Shown here piece by piece: positions 1-5,468 of a stretch of 6,639 nucleotides of DNA (positions are counted from its first letter, which is position 1; each line of letters opens with the position of its first letter). Made by a program: the position numbers and the translations under genes. Origin of the DNA: Methanosarcina sp. Lineage in GTDB: Archaea > Halobacteriota > Methanosarcinia > Methanosarcinales > Methanosarcinaceae. The DNA is taken from the NCBI GenBank assembly GCA_013330315.1, contig DUIO01000248.1, forward strand, positions 1 through 6,639. The letters run 5' to 3'. The notes under the pieces were generated by a model. The model was not told where the DNA came from. It made no database searches and saw only the letters and a program-made list of their open reading frames with translations.

Positions 1-168
1 CTGATAATTAATGAAGTAAGTACACGATAAGCTAAACTTTTTCTTTGCTGTTCAATTGTTTGCAGCCCCTCAGAATATTGAAATAATTTAAACCTTATTT
101 TTAAAGAACTTACCAGGCCTTGCCAAAATTTCCAATGATTTCTCAACATTTCTTATTTAATTTTTTTA

Positions 169-180
169 TAACATTTGTTA
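169..180. promoter_or_regulatory. Short palindrome next to the tupA TATA box
   Basis: TAACA-TT-TGTTA is a perfect 5-bp-arm palindrome ending two bases before the TATA element, where the archaeal BRE lies. It could be an operator or BRE-overlapping site. In such AT-rich DNA it could also be chance, so the call is weak. Confidence 0.25.
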
Positions 181-181
181 A

Positions 182-188
182 TATATAA
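182..188 (+). promoter_or_regulatory. TATA box of the tupABC promoter
   Basis: TATATAA stands in the AT-rich region before tupA. Archaeal transcription normally starts 22-27 bases past the TATA box, which would place the start near 207-212 and leave a leader of about 45 bases before the ATG at 255. An alternative TATA-like stretch (TTTATAAC) lies near 166-173. The inferred start falls inside the ModE-like element at 203-226, the same geometry as at fmdE. Confidence 0.5.
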
Positions 189-202
189 CTTGAAGATTAT
201 AC

Positions 203-226
203 CGTTATGTTCAAGTATACATTTCT
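203..226. promoter_or_regulatory. Degenerate ModE-like operator before tupA
   Basis: The left half CGTTATGT is identical to the left half of the two good boxes before fmdE. After 8 bases comes ACAT followed by TTCT, so the right half keeps four of eight positions (ideal ACATAACG). The site begins 21 bases after the start of the TATA box and covers the inferred transcription start, which suits repression. It was recognised by comparison with the fmdE boxes; taken alone it would be unconvincing. Confidence 0.45.
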
Positions 227-254
227 AACTATAATCTATTTTATGGAGAAGAGT

Positions 255-1181
255 ATGAGAAAAGCGTTTTTAATTTTGATAGTTCTGTTAAGCGTTTTCC
301 TTGCAATAGGATGTACAGGTACCGAACAGCAGCCAAATACTACAACGGCTACGGAACCGAACACTACAACAACCGCAGAACCAGACACATCAAAGCTAAT
401 AGTTTCTACTACAACCAGTTTGGAAGATACAGGGCTTTTAGAAGAGATAGAAGTAGCATTTGAAGATAAATATCCTGGAGTAGATGTACGGGTTATATCC
501 GGAGGTACAGGTATAGCCATACAATACGGTGAAAGAGGAGATGCTGATGTTCTTCTTACCCATGATAAAAGCCGAGAAGAGGAATTTGTAAATAATGGAC
601 TCGGTACGAACCGTACGGAGATAGCATATAATTATTTCTGGATTGTGGGACCTGAAGACGACCCTGCAGGAATAACCGGCCTTAATGCTACAGAAGCATT
701 TAGTAAGATAATGGAAGAAGGCCAGAATAATTCCGATCAGGTTAAGTTTGCATCTCGTGGAGATGATTCAGGTACACATGCAAGGGAGAAGAAAATCTGG
801 GAAAGTACTGGAGTAAGTTATGGTGAGGTCAATAGTTCGGGTGAATGGTATATTGAAAGTGGTAGAGGTATGGGAGAAACTCTTTTACTTGCCAATGAAC
901 AGGACGCTTATACTATAACTGATTCCGGAACGTTCCTCGCATACACGAACGACGGAAGAATCCAGATCGCACCAATCGTAACAACCGGTGATGAACTGCT
1001 TAATGTCTATGCAGCTATGCCTGTGAATCCTGAAAGGCATTCAAATGTCAACTATGAAGGAGCTCAAAATTTTGTAGACTTCCTTGTTTCCCCTGAAGGG
1101 CAGGAAATAATCGAAAACTATGGTACAGAACAATATGGACAACCACTTTTCACGCCAATATCCGAAGGTTTGCCATCCTGA
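255..1181 (+). CDS. tupA: Tungstate ABC transporter substrate-binding lipoprotein TupA
   Basis: Extracytoplasmic binding protein that captures tungstate and delivers it to the TupB permease. From the ATG at 255 it has 308 residues: a short lipoprotein signal peptide (basic RK, then a hydrophobic core) ending in the lipobox AIGC with Cys20, a Thr/Pro/Glu-rich linker at about 21-46, and the binding domain. The TupA signature STTTSLEDTGLL is at 51-62. Other conserved ligand-cleft segments are SGGTG (82-86), RGDADVLL (94-101), SRGDDSGTH (168-175) and ITDSGT (221-226). The TTTS motif separates TupA from the ModA and WtpA oxyanion binders. An in-frame ATG at 207 lies inside the operator and gives no sensible signal peptide. 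The ATG at 243 is possible, but 255 has GGAG (245-248) six bases ahead. It is the first gene of tupABC; a 135-base gap follows. Tungstate rather than molybdate specificity is inferred from family. Confidence 0.9.
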   Translation: MRKAFLILIVLLSVFLAIGCTGTEQQPNTTTATEPNTTTTAEPDTSKLIVSTTTSLEDTGLLEEIEVAFEDKYPGVDVRVISGGTGIAIQYGERGDADVLLTHDKSREEEFVNNGLGTNRTEIAYNYFWIVGPEDDPAGITGLNATEAFSKIMEEGQNNSDQVKFASRGDDSGTHAREKKIWESTGVSYGEVNSSGEWYIESGRGMGETLLLANEQDAYTITDSGTFLAYTNDGRIQIAPIVTTGDELLNVYAAMPVNPERHSNVNYEGAQNFVDFLVSPEGQEIIENYGTEQYGQPLFTPISEGLPS

Positions 1182-1264
1182 TGATGGATTAAACCTTTTA
1201 TTAATTTTTAACCAAGAACTCGAAAAAACTGAAATAGCTGCATAAACTATAAGATCACTAAATT

Positions 1265-1312
1265 ACAAGGTGTATCAAGTTCAGGTTTACAAGATGTATC
1301 AAGTTCAGGTGG
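1265..1312. repeat. Tandem 24-bp duplication before tupB
   Basis: Two adjacent 24-bp units (1265-1288 and 1289-1312) share ACAAG, then one variable base, then TGTATCAAGTTCAGGT, and differ only in that base and in the last two (TT versus GG). The second copy supplies the AGGTGG ribosome binding sequence of tupB, so the first copy carries a spare AGGT. The core GTTCAGGTTT of unit 1 (1279-1288) recurs at the tupC ribosome binding site (2021-2030). Confidence 0.85.
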
Positions 1313-1314
1313 TC
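1307..1314 (+). promoter_or_regulatory. Ribosome binding site deciding the TTG start of tupB
   Basis: AGGTGGTC matches the archaeal Shine-Dalgarno AGGTGATC in seven of eight bases. Its AGGTG core ends five bases before TTG at 1317. The out-of-frame ATG at 1321 opens no long frame, so this site supports TTG as the initiator. Confidence 0.6.
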
Positions 1315-1316
1315 GT

Positions 1317-2006
1317 TTGAATGAAATTATCCAGGCAGTTTTTCAGGCAATAGAACTGATAGTAGAACTTGATCCAAAACTGATTCAAATAACGAAATTA
1401 AGTCTTTATATTTCGTTAACTGCAACATTGATAGGTTCTTTGATAGCAATCCCTATCGGTGGAATTATTTACTACTATGAATTTCGAGGAAAACGAACTC
1501 TAGTAAATCTTATTCAAACCCTTTACAGCGTCCCCACGGTTATAGTAGGACTTTTTCTTTTTCTGCTAATATCCCAGCAGGGCCCTTTAGGATTTTTAAG
1601 GCTTCTTTTTACTCCTACTGGGATGATAATAGGCCAGATATTACTGATACTGCCTCTTCTTATTGGACTTACAATCACTTCTCTTGTTGGGGTCAGCACC
1701 CAGATAAGAGAATTAGCAATATCTCTCGGGGCCAGCACATATCAAACAATAATTACCATCATAAAGGAAGCCCGTTATGCTATAATGGGTACTGTAATAC
1801 TTGGTTTCGGAAGAGCTATATCAGAAGTAGGAGTTGCCATACTTATCGGGGGCAATATCAGAGGTTTTACAAGAACTTTTACCACTGCAATATCTCTTGA
1901 AACGTCCAGAGGCAATCTGGTATTATCAATAGCATTAGGATTTATACTCCTTTCTCTTTCTCTGATAGTCAATTTGTTATTGAACTATTTGCAGGGTAAA
2001 GACTAA
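1317..2006 (+). CDS. tupB: Tungstate ABC transporter permease TupB
   Basis: Integral-membrane subunit forming the tungstate translocation path, working as a dimer with the TupC ATPase. The 229-residue product has the length and pattern of the family: about five hydrophobic segments near residues 31-52, 68-86, 103-123, 155-176 and 200-222. The cytoplasmic EAA-type coupling loop, RELAISLGASTYQTI at 131-145 followed by IIKEARYAI, contacts the ATPase. SVPTVIVGL (71-79) and GRAISEVGVAILIGGN (165-180) are typical of TupB/CysT-like permeases. Translation appears to begin at TTG, read as Met, giving N-terminal MNEIIQ, a beginning I recall from related permeases. It lies between tupA and tupC on the same strand. 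The gap before tupC is 28 bases, so those two are surely cotranscribed. Confidence 0.9.
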   Translation: MNEIIQAVFQAIELIVELDPKLIQITKLSLYISLTATLIGSLIAIPIGGIIYYYEFRGKRTLVNLIQTLYSVPTVIVGLFLFLLISQQGPLGFLRLLFTPTGMIIGQILLILPLLIGLTITSLVGVSTQIRELAISLGASTYQTIITIIKEARYAIMGTVILGFGRAISEVGVAILIGGNIRGFTRTFTTAISLETSRGNLVLSIALGFILLSLSLIVNLLLNYLQGKD

Positions 2007-2024
2007 TTCAACAACAGTCGGTTC

Positions 2025-2028
2025 AGGT
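2025..2028 (+). promoter_or_regulatory. Ribosome binding site of tupC
   Basis: AGGT sits six bases before the tupC ATG, within GTTCAGGTTT (2021-2030), which is identical to the core of the first tandem unit before tupB. Confidence 0.5.
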
Positions 2029-2034
2029 TTAATA

Positions 2035-3096
2035 ATGCACATCATAGAATTAGACGAAATTTACAAAAATTACGGAAAACTTCAGGTTCTCAAGAATATT
2101 AACCTGCAAATAGAAAAGGGGACCAGCACTGCTCTTGTAGGACCAACCGGGTCTGGAAAAACTATTATGCTCAGACTAATTGATTTATTGGAGAAGCCTT
2201 CCTCCGGGACTATATATTTTGAAGGCACAGATGCTAATGGGTCCAATAATACTCGCCTGGATATAAGAAGGCAAATAGGAATGGTTTTTCAAAAGCCGCT
2301 TGCTTTTAAAGCCAGCGTTTATGACAATATTGCCTATGGTTTGAAAATCAGGGGACAAAAAGAAAATATGGACAGGAAGATCAAAGAACTTCTTGAATTG
2401 ATTGATCTTCCAGGGTACGAGAATAGAAATGCGCTCAAATTATCAGGTGGAGAAACTCAAAGGCTTGCACTTGCACGGGCAATGATCACGGACCCGAAGT
2501 TACTATTACTTGATGAACCGACTGCAAACCTTGACCCTATTTCTAAAAAGAAGCTGGAAGAACTTATCCTGAAAATTAACCGTGAGTCTGAAACGACAAT
2601 TATAATGACCACTCATGACCTTTTACAGGGCCAAAAGCTTGCGGATAGAATGGTTATACTCTATAACGGCCAGGTCCTGCAATCCGGAACGCCTAACCAG
2701 ATATTTCGGACACCAAAAAACAGATTTGTGGCTGATTTTATTGGTATTGAAAATATAATGTGTGGTACAATTGAGAATAGTTCAAATGGTCTGGTTAAAA
2801 TCAAAACAGATTTAATAACTGTGTTTGCCGTAACGGAAAAAGAAGGTAAAGTCCATTTTGCTATACGCCCTGATGAGATAACAATATCCAGAGAAAAAGT
2901 GCAGACCAGCGCCAGAAATACAATTCAGGGTAATGTTAATGAAATCATTGATACCGGATCACTTATAAAGCTATTAGTAGACGCTGGTGAAATATTCACT
3001 GTTTTTATAACTCGCGAATCTCTCAGTGAACTCAATATTTCTACAGGAACCAGTATATGGTTATATTTTAAAGCATCTGCTGTCCATGTATTTTAA
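2035..3096 (+). CDS. tupC: Tungstate ABC transporter ATP-binding protein TupC
   Basis: Cytoplasmic ATPase that powers TupAB tungstate import. All nucleotide-binding motifs are intact: Walker A GPTGSGKT (36-43), Q-loop Gln86 in VFQKP, signature LSGGETQR (136-143), Walker B LLLLDEP (156-162) and switch His194 in TTHD. At 353 residues it is longer than a bare ABC domain. The C-terminal part from about residue 240 includes AIRPDEITIS and looks like a TOBE/MOP-type beta domain, which in molybdate and tungstate ATPases can bind oxyanion and inhibit transport when the metal is plentiful. That feedback role is inferred from family and not visible in the sequence. The gene follows tupB by 28 bases and ends the operon, with T-rich DNA just after the stop. 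ModC or WtpC are the alternative names; the TupA and TupB partners favour TupC. Confidence 0.87.
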   Translation: MHIIELDEIYKNYGKLQVLKNINLQIEKGTSTALVGPTGSGKTIMLRLIDLLEKPSSGTIYFEGTDANGSNNTRLDIRRQIGMVFQKPLAFKASVYDNIAYGLKIRGQKENMDRKIKELLELIDLPGYENRNALKLSGGETQRLALARAMITDPKLLLLDEPTANLDPISKKKLEELILKINRESETTIIMTTHDLLQGQKLADRMVILYNGQVLQSGTPNQIFRTPKNRFVADFIGIENIMCGTIENSSNGLVKIKTDLITVFAVTEKEGKVHFAIRPDEITISREKVQTSARNTIQGNVNEIIDTGSLIKLLVDAGEIFTVFITRESLSELNISTGTSIWLYFKASAVHVF

Positions 3097-3104
3097 ATAA
3101 TAAA

Positions 3105-3136
3105 CAGTTAATTTAATTCAGTTAATTTAATTTTTT
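3105..3136 (+). terminator. T-rich terminator of tupABC with a 14-bp tandem duplication
   Basis: Eight bases after the tupC stop, CAGTTAATTTAATT occurs twice head to tail (3105-3118 and 3119-3132). The second copy runs into a T6 tract (3131-3136), with a further pyrimidine-rich stretch near 3143-3152. Archaeal termination relies mainly on T-runs in the non-template strand, so this is the likely end of the tup transcript. No strong stem is present. Confidence 0.5.
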
Positions 3137-3191
3137 GGGAATCTTCTTTCTTTGCCAGAACTGAACTCCCACTGGCTATTTTGTGTTCGCT

Positions 3192-3211
3192 CAAATGGTG
3201 ACAAATGGTGA
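3192..3211. repeat. Tandem 10-bp duplication
   Basis: CAAATGGTGA is repeated exactly head to tail (3192-3201 and 3202-3211) in the gap between the convergent tupC and hydrolase genes. No function is evident; it is probably a small slippage duplication. Confidence 0.7.
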
Positions 3212-3228
3212 CAGCATCTCTTAAATGA

Positions 3229-3245
3229 CCTTCTCTTTAAGAAGG
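3229..3245. terminator. Hairpin between convergent genes
   Basis: CCTTCT-CTTTA-AGAAGG gives a perfect 6-bp stem with a 5-base loop, about 30 bases past the stop codon of the minus-strand hydrolase gene. It could help end that transcript or block read-through from tupC. Neither side carries a long T-run, so a terminator role is tentative. Confidence 0.3.
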
Positions 3246-3275
3246 ATCTTCAGTCTCCATTTTCCAGAGAATATA

Positions 3276-4676
3276 TCAGCTCCCCAGGCTCTCGTTTTTG
3301 ATTCCGGTGCCTCTGGCATTTGTCTGGCGAATCAATTGCCTGGAATCCTGAAAATAAGATTGTGTTTCCAACGATTCCAGCCCGGTAGTAAAGAATGCTC
3401 TCCGGAAGTCAAGGTAATAGTCACTATACTGTCCCCTTGTATGGGTGTCATTAAATACTGCCTGCCGGGAATGGGAATAAGAGTCACTAATCCACTGCCC
3501 CGTCTGCTTGCTAAAATCCTGGTCTCTGATGCCGGACCAGACCATGACCTCACCCGTATAATTCGATCGGTTCAGGCTAAAGTATGGCGTGGAGATTTCC
3601 CCGTTTTCATTTGCTTTCAAAAAGTCGAAAATTACAATCCGGGCCCATTCATACAACAGGTTTACTTCCTCGGGAGAGGCAGGGTTATAATCAAGCAGGT
3701 CCGCACCTGTAAGTTCATATATCCGTACCCTTACTTCCACTTCAGCAGGAATTCCGATAATAGAGCTGACGAAAGGAAAGTTGTTAGGTGGAAGGATCCA
3801 TTTTTTAAAGTATAGATATTTGTTTTTGAATGTAGCCCCTTCAACCTGGCTTTCAGCAACTCTTATCTGTGAATCCATATCACCCTGCAAGCCAAGTTTG
3901 AACATCATAAATGCCAGAGAAGGCCTGGGTTCATTTCGGGACAGAGCAAAATAGACGTTTGCAGCTTCAGGATTTGATTCGTATAAATTACTGGCAAAAG
4001 TAACATTATGCTGCCGTGCAAGGTCCGGAGCCCCACTGAATTCTATCAATGCGCGGGAAACGTGTGAACCGTATCTGTCCAGATATTGCTGCACCAGAAA
4101 TCCGCCGCCTGACCCTCCGTAGAGCATTATTTTGCCCCCCGGAGACAGAAGTCCTTTGCTCTGCATGTCCTGCCGAACAGCCTCGATATCCTCAATTTGT
4201 TGGGCAGAGCCATATAAATTCACAGCCAGACTATGATTAACTGAGCCATCTTCATTATAGACTTCCGGAAATAGTGTCGGATTTACTCCCCGGTTTCCTA
4301 TGAGTACGTACGAAAGTCTCCCAAGCTTATTTTCAAAATATTCGAAGTCTTCAGGGGAAGTGACCATTCCCACTGCCTCCTGCTGGTTATCGAATAGCCA
4401 GAATATCACGTCTCCGCCTGGTTCGAAATCAGGGCTAAGGATATAAAATGCTGTGAAATTTCCTCTGGAATGGTCATTATGGTCAATGGGCAACTGTAAA
4501 TAATAGTGATGGCTATCTGGCGGCATTTCAGGATAATAGCTGCCTGCAGGAAGCCGTTCAGTGGGTACAGATGTGAACTCCCTGTACTCATACCACCCGT
4601 ACAGAAAACCTGCTATCAGAAAGGCAAATGCCAGAAATTTGAGAAGCTTTATATTCCTTCCCCTGCAGACTAACAT
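3276..4676 (-). CDS. Membrane-anchored alpha/beta hydrolase, S28/S33-like serine peptidase
   Basis: Probable serine hydrolase of 466 residues held on the outer face of the cytoplasmic membrane. A short basic N-terminus precedes one hydrophobic segment at about residues 11-28, with no lipobox or cleavage site, so it reads as a signal anchor. The segment LPIDHNDHSRGNFTAFYIL (62-80) resembles the early strand motif of S28/S37-type peptidases. GNRG (127-130) resembles the DxRG region of S33 enzymes. The nucleophile elbow is YGGSGGG with Ser189, and GGSxGG is typical of prolyl peptidases. Candidate acid residues are Asp385 or Asp387 and the candidate base is His412, giving Ser-Asp-His in the usual order. 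Substrate unknown; aminopeptidase or esterase activity is possible. AGAGG nine bases before the ATG supports the start. It is a single gene, convergent with tupC and divergent from fmdE, with no evident link to metal metabolism. Confidence 0.6.
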   Translation of the reverse strand: MLVCRGRNIKLLKFLAFAFLIAGFLYGWYEYREFTSVPTERLPAGSYYPEMPPDSHHYYLQLPIDHNDHSRGNFTAFYILSPDFEPGGDVIFWLFDNQQEAVGMVTSPEDFEYFENKLGRLSYVLIGNRGVNPTLFPEVYNEDGSVNHSLAVNLYGSAQQIEDIEAVRQDMQSKGLLSPGGKIMLYGGSGGGFLVQQYLDRYGSHVSRALIEFSGAPDLARQHNVTFASNLYESNPEAANVYFALSRNEPRPSLAFMMFKLGLQGDMDSQIRVAESQVEGATFKNKYLYFKKWILPPNNFPFVSSIIGIPAEVEVRVRIYELTGADLLDYNPASPEEVNLLYEWARIVIFDFLKANENGEISTPYFSLNRSNYTGEVMVWSGIRDQDFSKQTGQWISDSYSHSRQAVFNDTHTRGQYSDYYLDFRRAFFTTGLESLETQSYFQDSRQLIRQTNARGTGIKNESLGS

Positions 4677-4940
4677 GAAAAATTTCCTCTAATTTTCTAA
4701 TTTTCTGGAGAACTTTAACAACAAGACTTGATTAATGTTTCTACCTGAGAAATGTCGTGAATTTTTAGCTCTTCTATTCTATTTCTGCATGTTTCGAACA
4801 TTAACTTCTTTTGAGACCCTTTTTTCAGGGCAAAGATAAGGTTAAACAGCCGGGTACAATCCCGGATATGAATGACTGAAGATTTTGGGTAAAATATTCC
4901 GAATCAGGTAAAATGCTCTATATGCCAATGCGTTTATTTC

Positions 4941-4960
4941 CCGGAAACAACCGGTTTTTT
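4941..4960 (+). terminator. CCGG hairpin followed by T6
   Basis: CCGG-AAACAA-CCGG followed at once by TTTTTT looks like a minimal intrinsic terminator on the plus strand. The stem is only 4 bp and no plus-strand gene lies before it, so its role is unclear. Confidence 0.2.
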
Positions 4961-4992
4961 GTGAAAATCTTTTAAAATATTTTAATAATTAT

Positions 4993-5098
4993 TTTTCTGA
5001 AAATAATGCTCTTTTCTGAAAAATGCTCTTTTCTGAAAATAATGTCTTTCTAAAAACAATGTCTTTTAAAAGAAATGTTTTTTCTAAAAGAAATTATC
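4993..5098. repeat. Degenerate tandem array, about six 17-19-bp units
   Basis: Units follow the pattern TTTTCTGAAAATAATGCTC with decay from left to right: 4993-5011, 5012-5028, 5029-5046, 5047-5063, about 5064-5079 and about 5078-5098. Neighbouring units differ by small indels and substitutions (CTGAAAA to CTAAAA, GCTC to GTC). There are no unique spacers, so this is not CRISPR. It lies about 230 bases ahead of the fmdE TATA box. Function unknown; simple slippage expansion is the default view. Confidence 0.75.
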
Positions 5099-5170
5099 TT
5101 CTCTATCGACAATTTTATAAAATACCTGTCTATATATTTTGAGCGCAAAAGCCCTGTCTTCAGTTTTCAT

Positions 5171-5194
5171 GGATATGTTGAGCTTTACATATCT
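5171..5194. promoter_or_regulatory. Third, diverged ModE-like box
   Basis: GATATGT (5172-5178) and ACATATC (5187-5193) form a perfect 7-bp inverted repeat around 8 bases, the same frame as the boxes nearer fmdE. It also shares non-palindromic positions with the 5351 box (ATGTT on the left, TTTACATA on the right), 15 of 24 bases overall. The outer CG...CG of the good boxes is missing, so it may be a weak or auxiliary site. Confidence 0.45.
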
Positions 5195-5286
5195 GTAAGC
5201 TGTAAAGTTTCGGCTGGCATTTCTTTTTTGTGCCCGCCCGGGAGAGTTCTTTTCCCCTAAAATAAAATCTCGCCCTTAAACCCCCT

Positions 5287-5345
5287 GAATACACTGCAAA
5301 TCAATAAGTTTCTGCTAAAAAGTTACCTATAAATACAGTGTATTC
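5287..5345. promoter_or_regulatory. 10-bp inverted repeat bracketing the fmdE TATA box
   Basis: GAATACACTG (5287-5296) and CAGTGTATTC (5336-5345) are exact reverse complements separated by 39 bases that contain the TATA box, which ends immediately before the right arm. The arms are unrelated to the ModE-like boxes. They may be two half-operators of another regulator, or the arms of a large cruciform. Confidence 0.5.
5328..5335 (+). promoter_or_regulatory. TATA box of the fmd operon
   Basis: TATAAATA is a near-ideal archaeal TATA element with a purine/A-rich stretch ahead of it (CTAAAAAGTT) that could be the BRE. The expected start is near 5355-5360, giving a leader of about 110 bases and placing the start inside the ModE-like box at 5351-5374. 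Confidence 0.65.
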
Positions 5346-5350
5346 TTCAG

Positions 5351-5374
5351 CGTTATGTTAGAGTTTACATAATG
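5351..5374. promoter_or_regulatory. ModE-like operator over the fmd transcription start
   Basis: CGTTATGT-N8-ACATAATG matches a perfect palindrome in seven of eight base pairs and agrees in both halves with the box at 5436-5459 except one base. It begins 23 bases after the start of the TATA box, so a bound protein would cover the inferred start site, a typical repressor position. Its half-site is close to that of the bacterial molybdate regulator ModE (CGTTATAT/ATATAACG type). Confidence 0.65.
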
Positions 5375-5408
5375 TAATTTCTTCCAAATACGCTGGCTGA
5401 ATTACATT
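5371..5408 (+). other. 9-bp inverted repeat in the fmd leader
   Basis: AATGTAATT (5371-5379) and AATTACATT (5400-5408) are exact reverse complements around 20 bases. In RNA they could form a weak AU-rich stem in the leader, just upstream of the large palindrome. The left arm overlaps the end of the 5351 box. Confidence 0.4.
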
Positions 5409-5430
5409 TACTCTGTAAGCATTCAACATC

Positions 5431-5464
5431 TTTATCGTTATGTTTAAACAAACATAACGATAAA
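5431..5464. promoter_or_regulatory. Perfect extended ModE-like palindrome at the fmdE start
   Basis: The arms TTTATCGTTATGTTT (5431-5445) and AAACATAACGATAAA (5450-5464) are exact reverse complements of 15 bp around AAAC. The core (5436-5459) is CGTTATGT-N8-ACATAACG, a perfect form of the ModE-type operator. The right arm ends four bases before the fmdE ATG, leaving no room for a normal ribosome binding site. As DNA it is a probable operator or roadblock; as RNA it would be a 15-bp stem with a 4-base loop abutting the start codon. Its centre is 85 bp, about eight helical turns, from that of the upstream box. Confidence 0.75.
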
Positions 5465-5468
5465 ACCT

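Larger units (their letters stand above)
4677..5468. other. Long gene-free regulatory region between hydrolase and fmdE
   Basis: No convincing gene lies in these 792 bases; the longest open frame (5075-5260) starts in low-complexity repeat DNA and has no ribosome binding site. The left third carries the ribosome binding site of the minus-strand hydrolase (AGAGG complement at 4686-4690) and a small palindrome, ATGTT-TCG-AACAT (4789-4801). In the middle are CCGG-6-CCGG followed by T6 (4941-4960) and a degenerate tandem array (4993-5098). The right third holds the fmd promoter, three ModE-like boxes and two other inverted repeats, listed separately. TATA-like stretches at 5113-5124 and 5131-5138 might serve a second, upstream promoter. 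Confidence 0.7.

Noticed and set aside
207..254. Longer tupA start at ATG 207
   Set aside because: It lies within the operator and the inferred transcription start, and adds 16 residues before a normal lipoprotein signal peptide. GGAG at 245-248 supports 255.
3225..3815. 196-residue plus-strand open frame
   Set aside because: It lies antisense to the well-supported hydrolase gene, shows no domain and has no ribosome binding site. It is a shadow frame.
4789..4801. ATGTT-TCG-AACAT palindrome as another ModE-like box
   Set aside because: The spacer is 3 bases instead of 8 and the CGTTAT outer half is missing. It does not fit the 24-bp element.
4851..4866. tRNA T-arm-like hairpin CCGGG-TACAAT-CCCGG, perhaps a tRNA remnant or attachment site
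   Set aside because: The loop is six bases instead of seven, the TTC of a T-loop is broken, and no acceptor, anticodon or D arm can be found around it. There is no integrase nearby.
4993..5098. Possible CRISPR array
   Set aside because: Units abut one another without unique spacers and vary in sequence, with no cas genes nearby. It is a simple degenerate tandem repeat.
5075..5260. 61-residue plus-strand open frame before fmdE
   Set aside because: It starts inside the degenerate tandem array, has no ribosome binding site and overlaps a ModE-like palindrome. It is more likely non-coding.
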